A stretch of DNA of 64,000 nucleotides. Origin: Acanthochlamys bracteata (taxonomy: Eukaryota > Streptophyta > Magnoliopsida > Pandanales > Velloziaceae). Location of the stretch: assembly GCA_019914995.1 (NCBI GenBank), contig CM034138.1, positions 6,640,535-6,704,534 of the forward strand, in the 5' to 3' direction. Shown piece after piece: positions 34,730 through 49,700 of this stretch (positions are counted from its first letter, which is position 1; every line of letters begins with the position of its first letter). The translations under genes and the position numbers were made by a program. Under the pieces are notes generated by a model. It was not told the DNA's origin, ran no database searches, and saw nothing but the letters and a program-made list of their open reading frames with translations.

Positions 34730-37700
34730 TCATGGTAGAAAGTTTCCTCCAGCTATATTACTAGGTCCTTGTGCCATTTTCCCTTGAGGTAAAATCTGAG
34801 ACCGAGCAACGCCCTGAACAAATACCTGACCAATTCCTGCACCAACCATTTGTTGTTGCTGTTGCTGTTGCTGCTGCTGCTGCTGTTGTAATTGTTGATG
34901 TTGTTGTTGTTGCAGTTGCTGAAATTGTTGTTGTTGTTGTTGCTGCAGTTGCTGTTGCTGTAATTGTTGTTGATGTTGTTGCAGTTGCTGCTGCTGAAGT
35001 GCCGGCTGTTGCTGCTGCTGAAGCTGTTGCTGCTGTTGAAGCTGCTGCTGAAATTGTTGATTGGGAACCTGTGGTTTGAACACAACCATATCCTGCATGG
35101 TGATGGCCTTGATCAACAAAGATTGCCAAAAGACAATCGTACAAATAAATATAAAGAAAAACAATATACCCCTGGGAACAGAAGTCCAATAAGTCGGCTA
35201 GCTTTCTCTGAAACAGATAGGAGCAGTGTTTGTGATGGTAGCTGGATCACTGCACACTTCAAAACACAATTTCAAACAAATACCATTCTGTAAGGTCCAG
35301 TCAAACAACCTTCCAACTAAATACATAGGAAGGACTATCAAAAGACACTGGAATAATATAACCAAGCTATCGATTAATTCAATGGTAAACTGGACTCTTT
35401 GTGATGTGCCAGACCAGTCAGCTTGCTCACTCAATATACACAGGCTATTTTAAACAAAAAGTAAGGTAAAGTAAAACAAAAAAACATGTCCAACAAAATG
35501 TCCTATTTCAGACCAATAGTTCATGTCTTGTTTCATTTTGCCTCTCCTTATTTATCTTTACTACTAGCATGCTGTAAATTGAGTCAACACACTGATATAC
35601 TATATATTTCTCAAATTTTAGTAATAATATAGTATCACCCTTTGCTCTCTCAAATAACTACATTATTTCTTATATTTGAAAAGCTGTATTGATCTCTGAC
35701 ATTCACTGACTACAACAGATCTAAGATATTAGCTGTAAACCATGACTATTCAGGAGTTCTCAAAATCAGAAATTTTAAATATGGTCATCATGTTGATTCC
35801 TCTTAGATAGCTTTGCCAGGCATCATTGTCTTTGATGATGCTAGCAACAATTACTTGTTTAAAGGTATAAAACAGAAAACTTACAGAGATATGAAAACTC
35901 TTTTTCATACCAATGTAGGATGCTTAGATGCATAAAAGATATAGAATCCCATGTGTGATCTTTCTATTTTCTTGCAAACATTAGAAACTAGCATCTTATT
36001 ACTTTTTTAATGGAAAAAAAGCATGGTTGATTTTTACACACAAAAACTTCTGCTGTCAAGTAATAGTACATTTACTAGATATGGAACCTATTGGGTAATA
36101 TTTAGATGAGCGTCAAATTAAGTATGCAAAGTCTATTAAGACTATCTGAGATAAAATTGAAATAACATAGCATGCTCAGATTAATGAGACCAATGAAAGA
36201 ATGCATATTGCTTCAGAGAAAATACACTATCAAATGCCAATTGGACGACTGTCAACAGACTTACAAGCTTCTTCTCTTGTAGTTGTGCAAGAAATCCATG
36301 TTGATTTAGGGTTCTAAAAACCAAGAAGTCAGCCTTTCCCAAATACTGCCTGAATCGAACAAAAGAGCAATCAACTTCAGGAAAGTTTGCATACACGATT
36401 AAGCAAGCTCAATCAACACAAAAATGGATACTGACTTGTTGTTCATATGGTCTTGAGAAATAAGGCGAACAATCTGCATAGTTCCTGGCCAATCTGCTGC
36501 AAGCCTGAAATTTGGATGAACAACCGATTCAATACTTGCACTTTGTGGTTTCAATGAAGATTAGATAATTAACGTACATTGAGGACAATATGAAAGTAAA
36601 ATCATAAGGAATTGGAGCATATCTAATATAAAATTTTTAAAATAAACAAATACCTTTACGGAGATTCAGAATCCAATTTAATTGTAAAAAACTGCATTCA
36701 AGCCTGGTCTTTGTATCTTTATCTTTATTTTAGTTTCTGGCATTGGGCCTACAGTTGTTACATATGCCTAGGCTTCAACCTCAACAAGTGACTCTGGTCT
36801 CAACCCAAATTCTACCTCTTATGTCAAAAGTAGTTACATTTTTCCAATGACAGAAGATTGATAACAAAAGAGACGATTAGAAAAGCTAATAATAATCTTA
36901 CGTTTCTGATGATGCTGCATTCCTGTAACCCTGTATATGAACAAAGCATTAGTCGCATTACCTTCAGTTGATAAACAAAAAATTCAATTCTCCAGAAGAT
37001 ATAATTAATCAGAAAATAAATTCAACAAAATATTAAATGGAAGAAGAGGTAGCAGTGATGCTCATGATCCTGCCTTGCGATTGCAGACAATAACGTGCTT
37101 GTAAGTTTGTGCCCATTGAAAATTATCATCAGGAAGGCTGCAATTTTTAGATTTCTGTAGTGGGATGAATGATTAAGTGTTCTTGTATTTGACACTGCAA
37201 AAATCCAAATTGTCTTTTGTACCATGCATAGAATGTTTATCCACAACCTGGTGTAGTAGATGGTGCTTTTGCTGTTGTTGGACTACATTACAATGATAAA
37301 CTATTTGGTTGTTCCCATTATTAGGAATTAGACTCCACTTCTGGCTATTGTCTTACTGTATCGAAGATGCATTATAGCACTTGCTTGCTACTAATAACTT
37401 GTTACATAAGCAATTTTGTCATCCAAACAGAATTTTCTGATCAGCTTCTTCTCCTATTAAAATGCACCTTGTCTTTTTGTTCTCAACACAAGAAAAGAAG
37501 AATGCACCACAGATAAGAATAGCCCCAGTCATTTAAGCTAGTCTTTGAGACTGAAAAGTCGATAAAGTACACTTTGGCCAACCTGAAAATCCTAGTCAAA
37601 CTCTGCACATATGAATGCATCACATCATATGAAGGCACTAAGAAACTTGAAGACTTTTAACTTATCAGTGGCTTAACCTTGCTGGACTTCACCAAGGAAA

Positions 37701-40700
37701 TACCCTCATATCAACAGTTAGCAGAAGTAAACTCATTGAAATCTCAAACCATTGTCTTTGTGTTGCTTAAACACACTACATACAAATAATTGAGTTGATA
37801 GTTAGATGCCCCTACTATAGATGACATGGTCATATCCTCCATTTGACCATTGTCATTTTCGTCACAAACCGGCTACCCATCTGATAGTTATGTACCATTA
37901 TACACCTTCAGCAAAGCAGCATTTAATATTACAACTGGCTTGAAACCACTGTCCTCTTGATACCAAACAAAGGGAGTTGAGATCTCTTTTTTACATGTTA
38001 TATAAAGAGATCCATTCACTTGACTACCAAAGGAATAGAAGTTTATCTAAGAACTAATATATGCATTAGTTGCATAACATTGTCCAGCTCCAAACAAAGT
38101 ATCATAAAGTTTTAGCAATTAAAAACTTCTTCCCTTAATAAACTTTAAGCCAGCCCTATAACCATCATGCTGTAGTCAGCATGATAAATCCTAACCCAAC
38201 AAACATACTAGGTAAGAGTTTCCAACACAAATTAAATTCTATGCACCATTTGGGGTTGAGTTTAAGAACCTACCCCCCCATATGCCAGTCTTTACCTACT
38301 CACCAATCTAACTTTGTATTGGGATAGACCAAAAAGTGATTAGGAAGATATTCACCAGCACCTAACAGGCACAAGCATTTCTCACAATGGAAAAGTCTCT
38401 CAAAACCATAGTTTTAAACACAATCCAAAAGAAAGCCTATGCATTAACAGAGTTAATGGCTAAATTTAAATTATTATATTAAGTTTAATTATAATACTAA
38501 TAATAATACTAATAATAATAATAAAAGAAAACATGCAGAAATTTTATAAGGATAAAGTTCTCAATTTGGATTAGAACTTCTATAATCATATCAATAAGAA
38601 GAGACTTCTGGACAGGAATAAGAACATAAGACAAAAGAACCATTTTGCAAGATGGGAACCTTATAATTATAAACTGCAAAAAAATGCAGAAATTGTTTAA
38701 AATAAAAATACTTAATTCTGCAAATTAGACTCTTACAATCATATTGGTAGAAACGATTCTTGCAACAATTATAAACACTCAAAATCGCAAAATTTTGCAC
38801 AAAGGAGCCCATTTAATAAGAAGTTGCTAAAAAGAAAAAATGATGAAATTTTCAAAAGAGTTAATCAGGAGTAACTATACCTGTAAAAGAGTCCCAAGTA
38901 CAAATACAACCTTACGATATATACGATACTACTTAAGTGTGTAAATCTAACTATAGTTTGGAAATTTTTACCTGCAAATTTTACTCTTAATTTGTTGCAC
39001 GATTAGATATTTAAGTCTGAATAAATCAGGAGTTCAGGACTTTTTAATTATTTAACTTGAGCAAAACTTATATTATATTAGTTAATTTATGTAAGACTTG
39101 CTACTAAATTCCAATGCTATTTGCGTGGGGGGATATTACTTCAATCAAATCATCCTATAAAGGGCGTGTAAAGGTATGAAAAATTGATGAAGGTCAACTT
39201 ACTTCCAGTTTACAAATGAAGACAGGCTGGCCTTGCCTCTGTCCAGATAAAGAACCCTACAAAATAAATATTAGTTAGTACAATAGAAGTGCATATGTAT
39301 AAACAGTATTTCCAGGAGAAAAAAAGAGATCATTACAAAATTTAATTAATTAATTAAAAAATCAAATACGAAACCAGTTAGGAATGGCGGTTTGGAGCTA
39401 CCTCTTATCTCAATATAATTTTTATAACATAAGTAAAATTTTTTCATGAAATAAATAGAAGAAGCCTTAAAGACGATAAGAAAACATTTGTGCTAGTTAC
39501 TTACTTCTCAAACCTTGTGCATGTCAACAAAAAAAAAAATCTTAGGTAGATGACAAAGTCACAAAACCTCGCGGCAACCATGATTAGACAATAACCCTAA
39601 AATTTTTACAAGTTTTCTACGCTCATATGATTGTCTCAGCAGTCTTCTTATATTTCAACAGCCTTCAATGACTTGGAAGAGAAAACAGATAGAAGCATTA
39701 CCTCCCAAATTTTTATATATTTGGATTGACCTTGCTGAACACCAGATGTGTTTTGGGTCAAAGGCATGGTACCACCGGAATTATTCACCACACCCAGAGA
39801 ATGTGTTCCAGCTTGCTGAGTAATTCCTGGTGTCGGGATCATCGTCCCAGGAACTGAAGAAATACCAGTAGACCCAAGACCATTCACAATATTCTGGCTT
39901 ATACCAAGACCACCATTCCCTGCTTGTCCACCTGATGACATTCCTCCCTGTCCCAAAACAGATGCAGTTTGACTAGCGCTAATGCTGTTTTGCATGCTAC
40001 CCAATGCAGATGAGATGCCAAGATTAGATCCAGATATACTCGACGTGGTTGAAGGAAATGAACCAAGGGCAGCATTTTGTCCAACTTGTGTGGTAGCCAT
40101 GAGTGGGCCTGAACCTGCTGCAGAAGTGATACCTGGTATTGCAGAAGAAGCCATTCCACTTGAAATCATGTTTGACATATGCATTGCCATAGGAGGAACA
40201 ATAGAACTTCCTCCAGTCATCATTTGGCGGTGCTGAGAAATGGTGTTCAAAATGTTGACATTTGCTGGTGCAGGACCTGCCTGACGTAGAGGCTGTTGCA
40301 TTGAACTTACTGTTGGTTTGAATTCCTGCATGCCCTCAGTAGTGGCATTCATCTCCTGTGAAGTTGGAGATGGAGAGGAAGCAGACAGGCCTGTAATTCC
40401 TTGGGAAGCGACATTAGGAACCGATGGCATATTACTGAAGGAAGGTGCAGAAACGATGGGAACAGTTGTTGGTTCCTGAGCAGTTTCAATTAATAGGTGA
40501 CCAAAAAGAACTGTGAGATTAGACAAGAAAGTAAATAACACTATCTTATTTATCTGTCAAATTCAAATTGATCATACCACTTTGACAGTTGCAACTGGCG
40601 TGTTTCCAACAGGAAGGGGCTGCCGGTTCAACAACCCATTCACTGAGATTAAGAAAAGAACCAAATAACTTAACGCAATGCTTAAAGCCATACTACTCAG

Positions 40701-43700
40701 TAAACAAACAAAACCTTAATAGTCTAAGACTTGCCTAAGCAGAAACTTCATACACGAAATTTGAGAAGGGAATAAAAAAATTAGCAGTAAGCATTACTAA
40801 ACTGCAAAAGAAAGGGGAAAAACACACAACCCACTTGGCAGTTACAACTCTGCATACATACATTCTACACTCCTAGTTGTATGGGATACTATTATCCTAG
40901 GATGTGGTGAAACCTAAGTTTTTCAATTTGACTGGAGAGAAATTTGGAACTGTGAGAAGTGGGTTTTGAGAAGGGTTATTCATCTTCATAAAAGTGGTAA
41001 TAATGCGGTGAGGAAGTGTTGATGTTAGTTGTATCAAAGTGGAGCTCAAGAAGTCACTTTGAATATTTAGTTGTTTTCAAACGAAATTTAGTACAAAATA
41101 TTCATTAAAACAGATATTTTATTTTATATTTCTACAATGAACTAATAAAAAATGTTATATATTATTAAAATAATATTAAATAGATAATTATATGTTTAAC
41201 AAAATAAAATTGACATGAAATTGGACTTTGATATCTAATTTTCTATTAACAGTTTTGTGTGTGTGTGTGTGTGTGTTTGGGGTTGGGGGGGGGGGAGGGG
41301 AGGTTGTGATGCAGTGGGATGCGGCCACTCTTGAGGAAGTCAAGTGACTTCAGACCCTGAAGGTAAGCCAGTCATTACAATCTTAGAATGTGGTCGGTGG
41401 CAATGAGTTCTAGAAAATTTCTATTTGCATATTTGTTTCTACAGAGAAGCAATGTCTAGCGAAGCTATAGAAATCATCTTTAATGTCTATTTTGCAATGA
41501 AAACTCTACATATACATGTTTTGCTATATTTCAGCAGATTAAACATTATGGAAAACAGTATATCTTTTGCATATAATACACTTAACAATGTGGAAATATA
41601 TAATATATCCAACAATACAATACTACTATATAACTTTTGTTTATTTTGTCAAAATATCATGGTATCAAATACATAATATAGTTTAGAAAATGACTATTGA
41701 TATAAAATTCCTGCCACATAACCATGAATAGCTTATTAGACTATGACATGATAATATCAGACTATAATTGTCTATGGTTATAAGGACAACATGCTAAATC
41801 TCTGATTTTAACAAACTTTTAACTTTAGTGCCTCAAATATTGACATTATCAAAAAAGGTTTTAAGTTTTCCTAATTATAGTCCTTGCATACAAGTTTATA
41901 TGGATATGTTTGTGGATTTTAAGTCATGTTCACATATATGAAAACAGGATAACCATGGATAGTACACAGTATATGTCTCTTTTGTCAACCATTTTCCTGA
42001 ACTATATCACTTTAACACTAACCTTCAGCAATGCTCTCCACTGCTACTCAAAGCATTTTTTGCTGAAAAATTAATCTGAACGTAATTTTCTGAAACTCTT
42101 AGAAACAATGTACTAAAAACCAACGCTACATGTCACTTCACATATGCATTATCTGTAAAACACATTTCTATATCTAAAAGAGAACAAAAACCTGAAACTT
42201 CCACCAAATTACAAAATTATGACAAAAATCTTTTTTTCTTTTTGCTTTGTTGTTTTAATACCACAAATACTTTAAGCCAGAGGACAGTACATTACATGTA
42301 GAATGAAACCCTAATCATCAAACAACAAATATGCACTGTAGAACTAGATTTAGCAATCAGCAGAAAGATGGAGTTGAATACAGCAATAGAATAGTAAGAA
42401 GCAACTCATTGAACATATGACATAAAATGGTATACAAGAAAATGTCCAATTTGTTAGCAGCAAAGAAAGAAAAACATGCAATGAGAACTAGAAATATAAC
42501 CTGAGGCAACAGAAGAAGAAGTAAGTCCAGGTATAGCAGGTGGGTGGTCCATTTTTGCAATGTTCTGGTTAGTGGGCAAGCTTAGAGGTCGGTTAAAAGC
42601 AGCACGACCCTCCATAAAAGTCTCAGAAAGCAACACCAAAAATTGCGAGTTTTTAACATTATCTGGAACAGGATCAGTGGTTCGAGGGTTTCGCTTGGCC
42701 TAGTGAAAGAACACAACAATGTAAATATTATAAACCATATCAAAGGGACTTGGAACGTGATGAATTACCAACATAAAAAATGGCAATAAACTGCATTCAA
42801 AATTATAAATTAAAACTAATAAAAACATAGTTCAGACCATGCTAAATCATCAATAGAAACAATATAGGATGCCAAGAAAGCTTTACTGGCTAAAAATGCA
42901 CTAAGATGGAACCAATAACTACACATAATCATCTTCAAACAAAAAAGTGCACATACTCTATGCATTTATGTAGAATTTCAGCTGACCACCAACTGAGCAC
43001 ATTAGCTTCCCCAAACAAGTCAATTTTCGTAAAAAACTCTCATCATGAACCAATGTTATGAACTACCGTGAAAGCGAGCTATCCAACATTATCATAATAA
43101 TTAAGGTATTGCAATAGAATGGATAAATGTATATACCAGTTATATTGTAATCTTAAGTAATTGTTAACATTTTAGATACCAGTTCCACTAAATTGTAGTT
43201 AACCAATTCTAGCAGAATAATGTTTGCAAACCCAGCATGAGAACAATGAATAGTCACAAGAAGAAACTGCTTATTGCTTGATTGATAAATGTGTTCATTC
43301 CAAACTTTGATATCAAGTTTTCACTAACTTAAATTCATATGTATAAGAAGAAAATCATCGGAAGATGCTAATCACTTATTTCAAGGTGCCCAGATCAAAC
43401 CAACTTGCAAGTCTAAGATCCTACAAAGAAATGACTTCCACCTACAATTTCTAGCAGGTCTGTACACACGTATCTAAACTATCTGAGAACTTCTTAGATA
43501 AATACCAGGACAAATTGACAAGGTATTGCTGACATCTAAACATAAGACCTTCTAAAGAAAAAGTCTTCGCGAATCTCCAGCAATTTAAAATGAGAATGCA
43601 ATTAACTACTCTTATATGTGTCAAAAGATATTGCAAATGCCTCAATAATCTTGGTACAAATACCCATGACTCGCCATAACATGTCAAATCATATCATACA

Positions 43701-46700
43701 TTATATCATCATGATTAGATTCAACATCAACAGGCAAGGGTAAGTAGACACATATGACAAACTTATTCAAATAGCTTCGATGAGTGAATCCTACTACACA
43801 AGGAAAAATATTCAAATACTACTGTCTTGGGAGTAGCATTTTTTAATTCCATCAATGGTGAGAATAAACTTTTCTACTATAAAAATAACAAAATAATACA
43901 AGTAAAGGCTAACAATGGCATAGGTATATACCGCGTTGTATATTACTCTCAGTTTTGGAAGTTGCTTGGGGGAAATCACCGATAGTGATATCGAATACTG
44001 CAAGGAAAAGAATAATTATGAAACCTCAAAGACATTGCTTAATAAGCACAGATAGCTTATATGAACAACCTGAGATAAGAAGTAGGATACCTGACCAAAC
44101 GATTTTGCAACTGTCTCTGCATCAGCAAGGCATGTTTCAACTTGTGCTTCAGCATTCTCAGTCTTCTCTACGCTTTGTGCTGGTGGTCGATATACAGGAG
44201 TAGGAAGAGGATAAGGGTTGCTTGCAGAAACCAGAATACAATGTCTTTGTGCTTCAGTATTTTGATGGCTTTGGCATGATGTTTGAAACATCTGAGATAA
44301 ATATCAATGATAAGAAAAGAAAAAAAACTTTGCAAATGTTCTAACAGACCGAGCCACTTCAGATAGAAGTTATATTGACCTAGAAGTAACAGAAGCACAC
44401 AATAAAAGACAACCGTAAAAGATAATACCTTATCTTATAGAAGACTATTCAACATCTGAAAGACTGAAATAACCGTTTTTATTCTTGCATCATGGCAAGT
44501 ATAAATGCAAAATTTACCCATACCCTAAGTCAAAAACTCTTTGCCAAGACCAGTAGATCAAATTACAGCAATCAAATAAGGAAAATCAAAATAATCAACC
44601 GTCCAAGTAAAAGCCAATATGATAATACTGAGTTTATTAACCAAGACATCTTTCTTCTCCTTGTAATCCTTAGGTTTTAACATTCCATATATAAGTATGA
44701 CTCTACCATGTTATACTTGCAATAAAAATGTTGACAAATGTCAACTTCTCTATTTTGCAGTTTAACCTGTATGACTAAGAGAAAAAACCCAGAAGATTCA
44801 CCTGAATAGGAATATCTAACATAATCCCAAACATAAAGCATATACAGAAGTATATGACACATAAAACATTGTCACCATGGGATATTATGCTATTAGACTA
44901 CGGAAATCAACTCGAACAATGACAAGAAAACAAGCAAACAATCAATCAAGGATCTTACTGAGTTATCCTGGATAACTTCTATGTACTGGTCAGGGATTAA
45001 AGAATCATACATGATAAAGAACAGAGTTTGAAACCTGTGCGCTTGGATTGTATTCCTTGAGAAAGGATTAAGATTTTAGGAAACATTAGATGTTAAATAA
45101 AGTTTCTAGCATATATTACATATTTTCTTAAATATTATTGAATCAAATGTAAAGAAAATAATTGAGCTCACTGAAGATCATCAACAAGCGTCATGTAGTG
45201 TTGCCTTAAACTCCCCCGACATTGAAGCCTACAAGAGCAGCCACCATCTTTCCGGACAGTTTCACCTCAAGGAAACTGGATGGTGACATGGAATAACATA
45301 ATCTTTTCATCTAGACTCATGAGAGAGGAGCAACTGGATCCCAATATTTAGCCACCTTCATGATAAATTAAAAGGTGCTTTGGCCTAATCAATGTGTCGG
45401 TTTAAATAGTATTCCAATGTCTAGAAAGAACTCAGGAAGTATTAAATGGTAGTCACTTAAAGTACTGATATCTCTGCTTATTCTATTGTCCTCTTCTTGA
45501 TTTGACTGTAATTTAGGACACTTTAAACTTCAAATTGTATTCAACTCCCATCTTGTAGAAACACATAGAAGAAATATTCTCATGTTAGTCCATGTCTACA
45601 TTATCATTTCTCATCTTTCTAAAGCATTTAGGTCAGGAGGTTCCTTCACATGATATCAGATCCCAGTTTTTACATTTTTCATCAAATGGTCACATGCTTT
45701 TCCTATTCTTGTGAATGTTTTCGATTTAGATTAAATGCTACATGATAATTACTATTTACTGCTTGTTCAGTTAGTTCGTCCTTTGGTTTTCATCCTACTC
45801 CAACATGTCATGTTCAGTCATGATCTATCCAATTTATTTAGTCTAGTTGGCATACTGAACATCCAATGTGTTCAGTTCTGTCCCCTTCACTATTTTCCAA
45901 TCAGTTTAACAAATTATCTCAACTTCAGATATTCTCAACTTTCAATCAAACATAGGATGTCTTTGCCAATAGCCAGTCCAAGTTTGCCAAGTGTTATAGT
46001 CATTCCTTACAAGAGCTCACACTTGCAACTTACTCTACTTCCAACAACCTATCGCTCCTCCATGTGCAACTAGAAGACAACAACTTTCCAGAAAAGCATA
46101 GCACAGTTCACAAAAGCGGTACTACTCCGACAATAGAGAAGGAGAGTCAATGGTTGAAGATGCCTAAAATAAAATGTCAGAACCCAAATTGATCATTTAC
46201 TTAGATGCCAACTTATAGTGAGTAGAAAAGATTTTGCCTATGCAACAGGGCTTACCATCAAAGCTTCTGAGAGACCTTCAGCAATAGCAGCCTCACTAAA
46301 ACCACCTCCATTAAATGATAGCCCCGATAAGCTTTGCAAAAAGGCATTCGCTTCTTTTGTCCAACCACTCCTTTGAACCAGGAAATCTGCATTCAGGGTG
46401 TGCCATAGCATGAATTACTATTGATCGATAAGAAAACACCTAGAGTCAGTTCAAAATTGGATAGGTGTACATTTGGAACATGTAGATGGATAATAGCAAA
46501 AAACCATCCAACTTAAACCTATGACTAACACCAAGCCTTAGCCTTTATGGAAGCAGTTCTCTTGAAGTCTACAACATGTTGCATGTATCCAGTAAATCTG
46601 ATCCTACTAATTATTTCAACATCAAGTGCACTACACTTCCTCCAAAGCCATCAATATTGTGCAGATGTATAGCAACATAATTCTAATAAAGAATAATCAA

Positions 46701-49700
46701 AAAAGAAAAGAAGAGAAAAAGCCAAAAAGAAGAATGCGCTCACACCACCTCAAAAGGTGCAGCTGCATGCATTCATGTGAAACATTCCTGATAATATCAT
46801 AGTAGTAGGTGAAGATAACACCACCTACCATGTGTTTAGGCTTCTTCAAATAGAGATATTGCTGGAGCTTAAGGCATCCAATCTCAAGTTGAATGACATG
46901 GAACTCATCCTATTGAATCTAAGAGAAGCTCATTAGTCATATAGTTGTGCATGAGTCTATTCTGGTGTTTAATGTAAGGTTAGACGCGAAATGTGTGCAT
47001 GTCTAAACCTCTTGAAGTCCTCTCTTTAGTGGAGGAATCTTCTTGTTGCTGTCCCAGTTGACTTAACCCATTTCGTGGCGAACCAATTTTAATTTTGTTT
47101 GTTTGTGTTTGTCTGCATCTTGTGTGTTACTCCTTTGCTGGTGCAACATCTTAATCATCAGACATGCAAAAAACTTCATATTGACCCAGTACCAGTAGTG
47201 TCTTGCCGTGGCCCTAAGTTTCTTTGACAATATTGTTTCCGGATACCTTGTTCCTCAATTAAAATAAAATGATTGCTACCAGTTCCTAGAACTTGGCTTT
47301 GTTAGAATGAAAGCAAATACTCCATTCACCAGCCTAAAGAGAAATAACTGGTGATAACTACTAAAGCAGATATTTTCCAATGTTCACAACCGGGACAGAG
47401 AAAATAGATTAAGAATGCACAAACTACCCTATTTCTTAAAAAGTTGACAGGCATTTAAGCAACTAAATCTAAACATCTATGTAGAACAAACTAACACTTG
47501 CAATGGTGTACCCTTACACTAACACAGTAAGAACTTCCTCCAATGGATGAGGCATGCTCATAAAGGACCAAGCTCCAAACGTCAAAATTTACATAGATCT
47601 GTTTGATATATGCATTTCAAGATCCTTTCGGATCCAGTTTGGAAGAAATGAGATTAAAATGAAACAAGAAATGATCACATACAAAACCTATCACAGACGA
47701 TATGATCATTTTCATGATTTGTCTTTCATGCTAAATGAAACAAGTGCAAATTCTATTTGCATCTTATCTGGATCATGTCACTGACAAGATCCAGATAAGA
47801 GAAGAGTAAGAATTGTACCGCTATAGGGTCCATGAGTGTTGAAGACAATCAAAGCAAGATCAGCATTCGTGCCGGAAAGCTTCTATAATAAAGTAACAAA
47901 AGGAGAGAGTAAACAAATTAGCTTATTGTAAAATTGCAAGAGTGTATTATTGACCAACAAGAAACTCAATGCCAATATTCAAGTAATAGAACTATTTCAT
48001 AAAGATTTGAGCAAGTTTGATTGCTTGTAACAATTGATCTCAAAACCTTTTTAGTAGGAGTAAAGGCTACATTATGTCATCAGTAAGATTTGGGAGAACA
48101 AAAATATACCCTACATAATTGCAAGTGTGAATTTTACGTAATCAAATCTGTTCATGTGAAATTTTACCACTTTATTCAGAGAAATATCTCATGATCAGTT
48201 TGAGTCATCTGAATATAATTGTGTAACAAATTTCTACTAACAATAACAACATAATTCACCATTGCTTGCCCTCATTTAGGCATGTCCTCAACTTCATCAC
48301 CCAAAATCTGAATTGTAATTTAGTGAAGACATACTATATTTATTCTTTTGTAGCACTTCTCTTAATCGAGCGGTCATATAATGATAAACGCGATACTGGA
48401 TCACTTCTCTTCACATTTGAGTCAACAACTGAAACTAGTGCAGCATCCTAGATGCTGAAGCTATAAAAGTTCTGATTCGAACTAAATATAATGCTAATAA
48501 AGCACCAACTACTTTTCTTAGATCTGGAAGAAAAATAAATTCTCATGCATCAGAAAACTTTTTAAACTAATTTCTAGCAATACTTAGCATAAATCTAACA
48601 TACATCTAAGCACTGCATTAGCATAACTAAATCGCAGAAACAAAGTGTAAGCAAACTGATAAAATCAAACATAGGTGAACACTTAGGAAAGACGTACTAT
48701 GTGTGACTAATGGTGAACTAATCATAATACCAATAGTAGTAGTGATACTTTACTATTATTATTATCATCATTCTTGGGGTAGTTACTCTTGTTGCTACTC
48801 TTCTTACAATTTGTAACCATAAGCAATATTTTGAATTCCGACTTAACCCACACTTGCTCAATTTACTCACTAGTACTCTTCTAATAAGATTGGATGGATC
48901 GGCAACGTATTAATTGAAGTTGTGAAAGAAGAGTCTAATAGTCAAAACTATATTCAGTAACTATATTCTAGTAGAAATAATATGGAGTAGATTTAAGAGC
49001 CTTATTTGATTAGGAGTTTTAATTAAGGATGTGCTTTTTTTCATGACCATTTTGCCTTGACTCTGCAAAGGATAGCGAGCATTTAATATCACCTCTCATG
49101 TCACTAGGAAACTCATCATTCTAAAATTCAAAATGTATCTTCAAAAACTGCCCTTCTTTTCTATCACGTGTTTTGTTGTACTTGTTAAATTAGTATTTTT
49201 CCTAATCATTTTCATTATCAAATATCAATACCCAACACTATCAGAAGTTAACACCATTCATTCCATATAAAATTTTTCTTCACAATAATGAAGGCAAAAA
49301 CACATACAACAACAAGAAACTAAGCCTTTATCCTACTTGCATGGAATCGGCTACATTAATCTATTTTTTCCATTCCGTTCAATTACAAACCAGATTTAAA
49401 GATCAAATTTCTCTAAATCCTTCGCCACCATCCTAAGCCAAGTTAATTTTGGTCTACCTCTAAAGTGTTCAAAAGGAATCGCATCACTCTTATGGATTAC
49501 CGCATATTTAGATCTGCGCAAGATATGCGCGAACCACCTAAACCTACCTTCACTTAACTTGTCCTCGATCGGCTCGAAAACATATATATGTTGAAAAGTA
49601 TCTTCAGATTCACAAGAAAATAGATAAATAGAAAGGGTATATTGGGAAATTAAAAGAACCTTCACCGAGTTCAGGCCATTTTTCTCTTTTAACTATGCTA

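Noticed and set aside
34753-35293. Several open frames rich in Asn/Ser, Thr/Ala, Val/Ala or Leu over the Gln tract
   Set aside because: These are shifted or antisense readings of the MED25 CAG/CAA repeat.
45735-46073. 112-residue plus-strand open frame in MED25 intron 4
   Set aside because: Hydrophobic and low complexity with no recognised family, and antisense within an intron.
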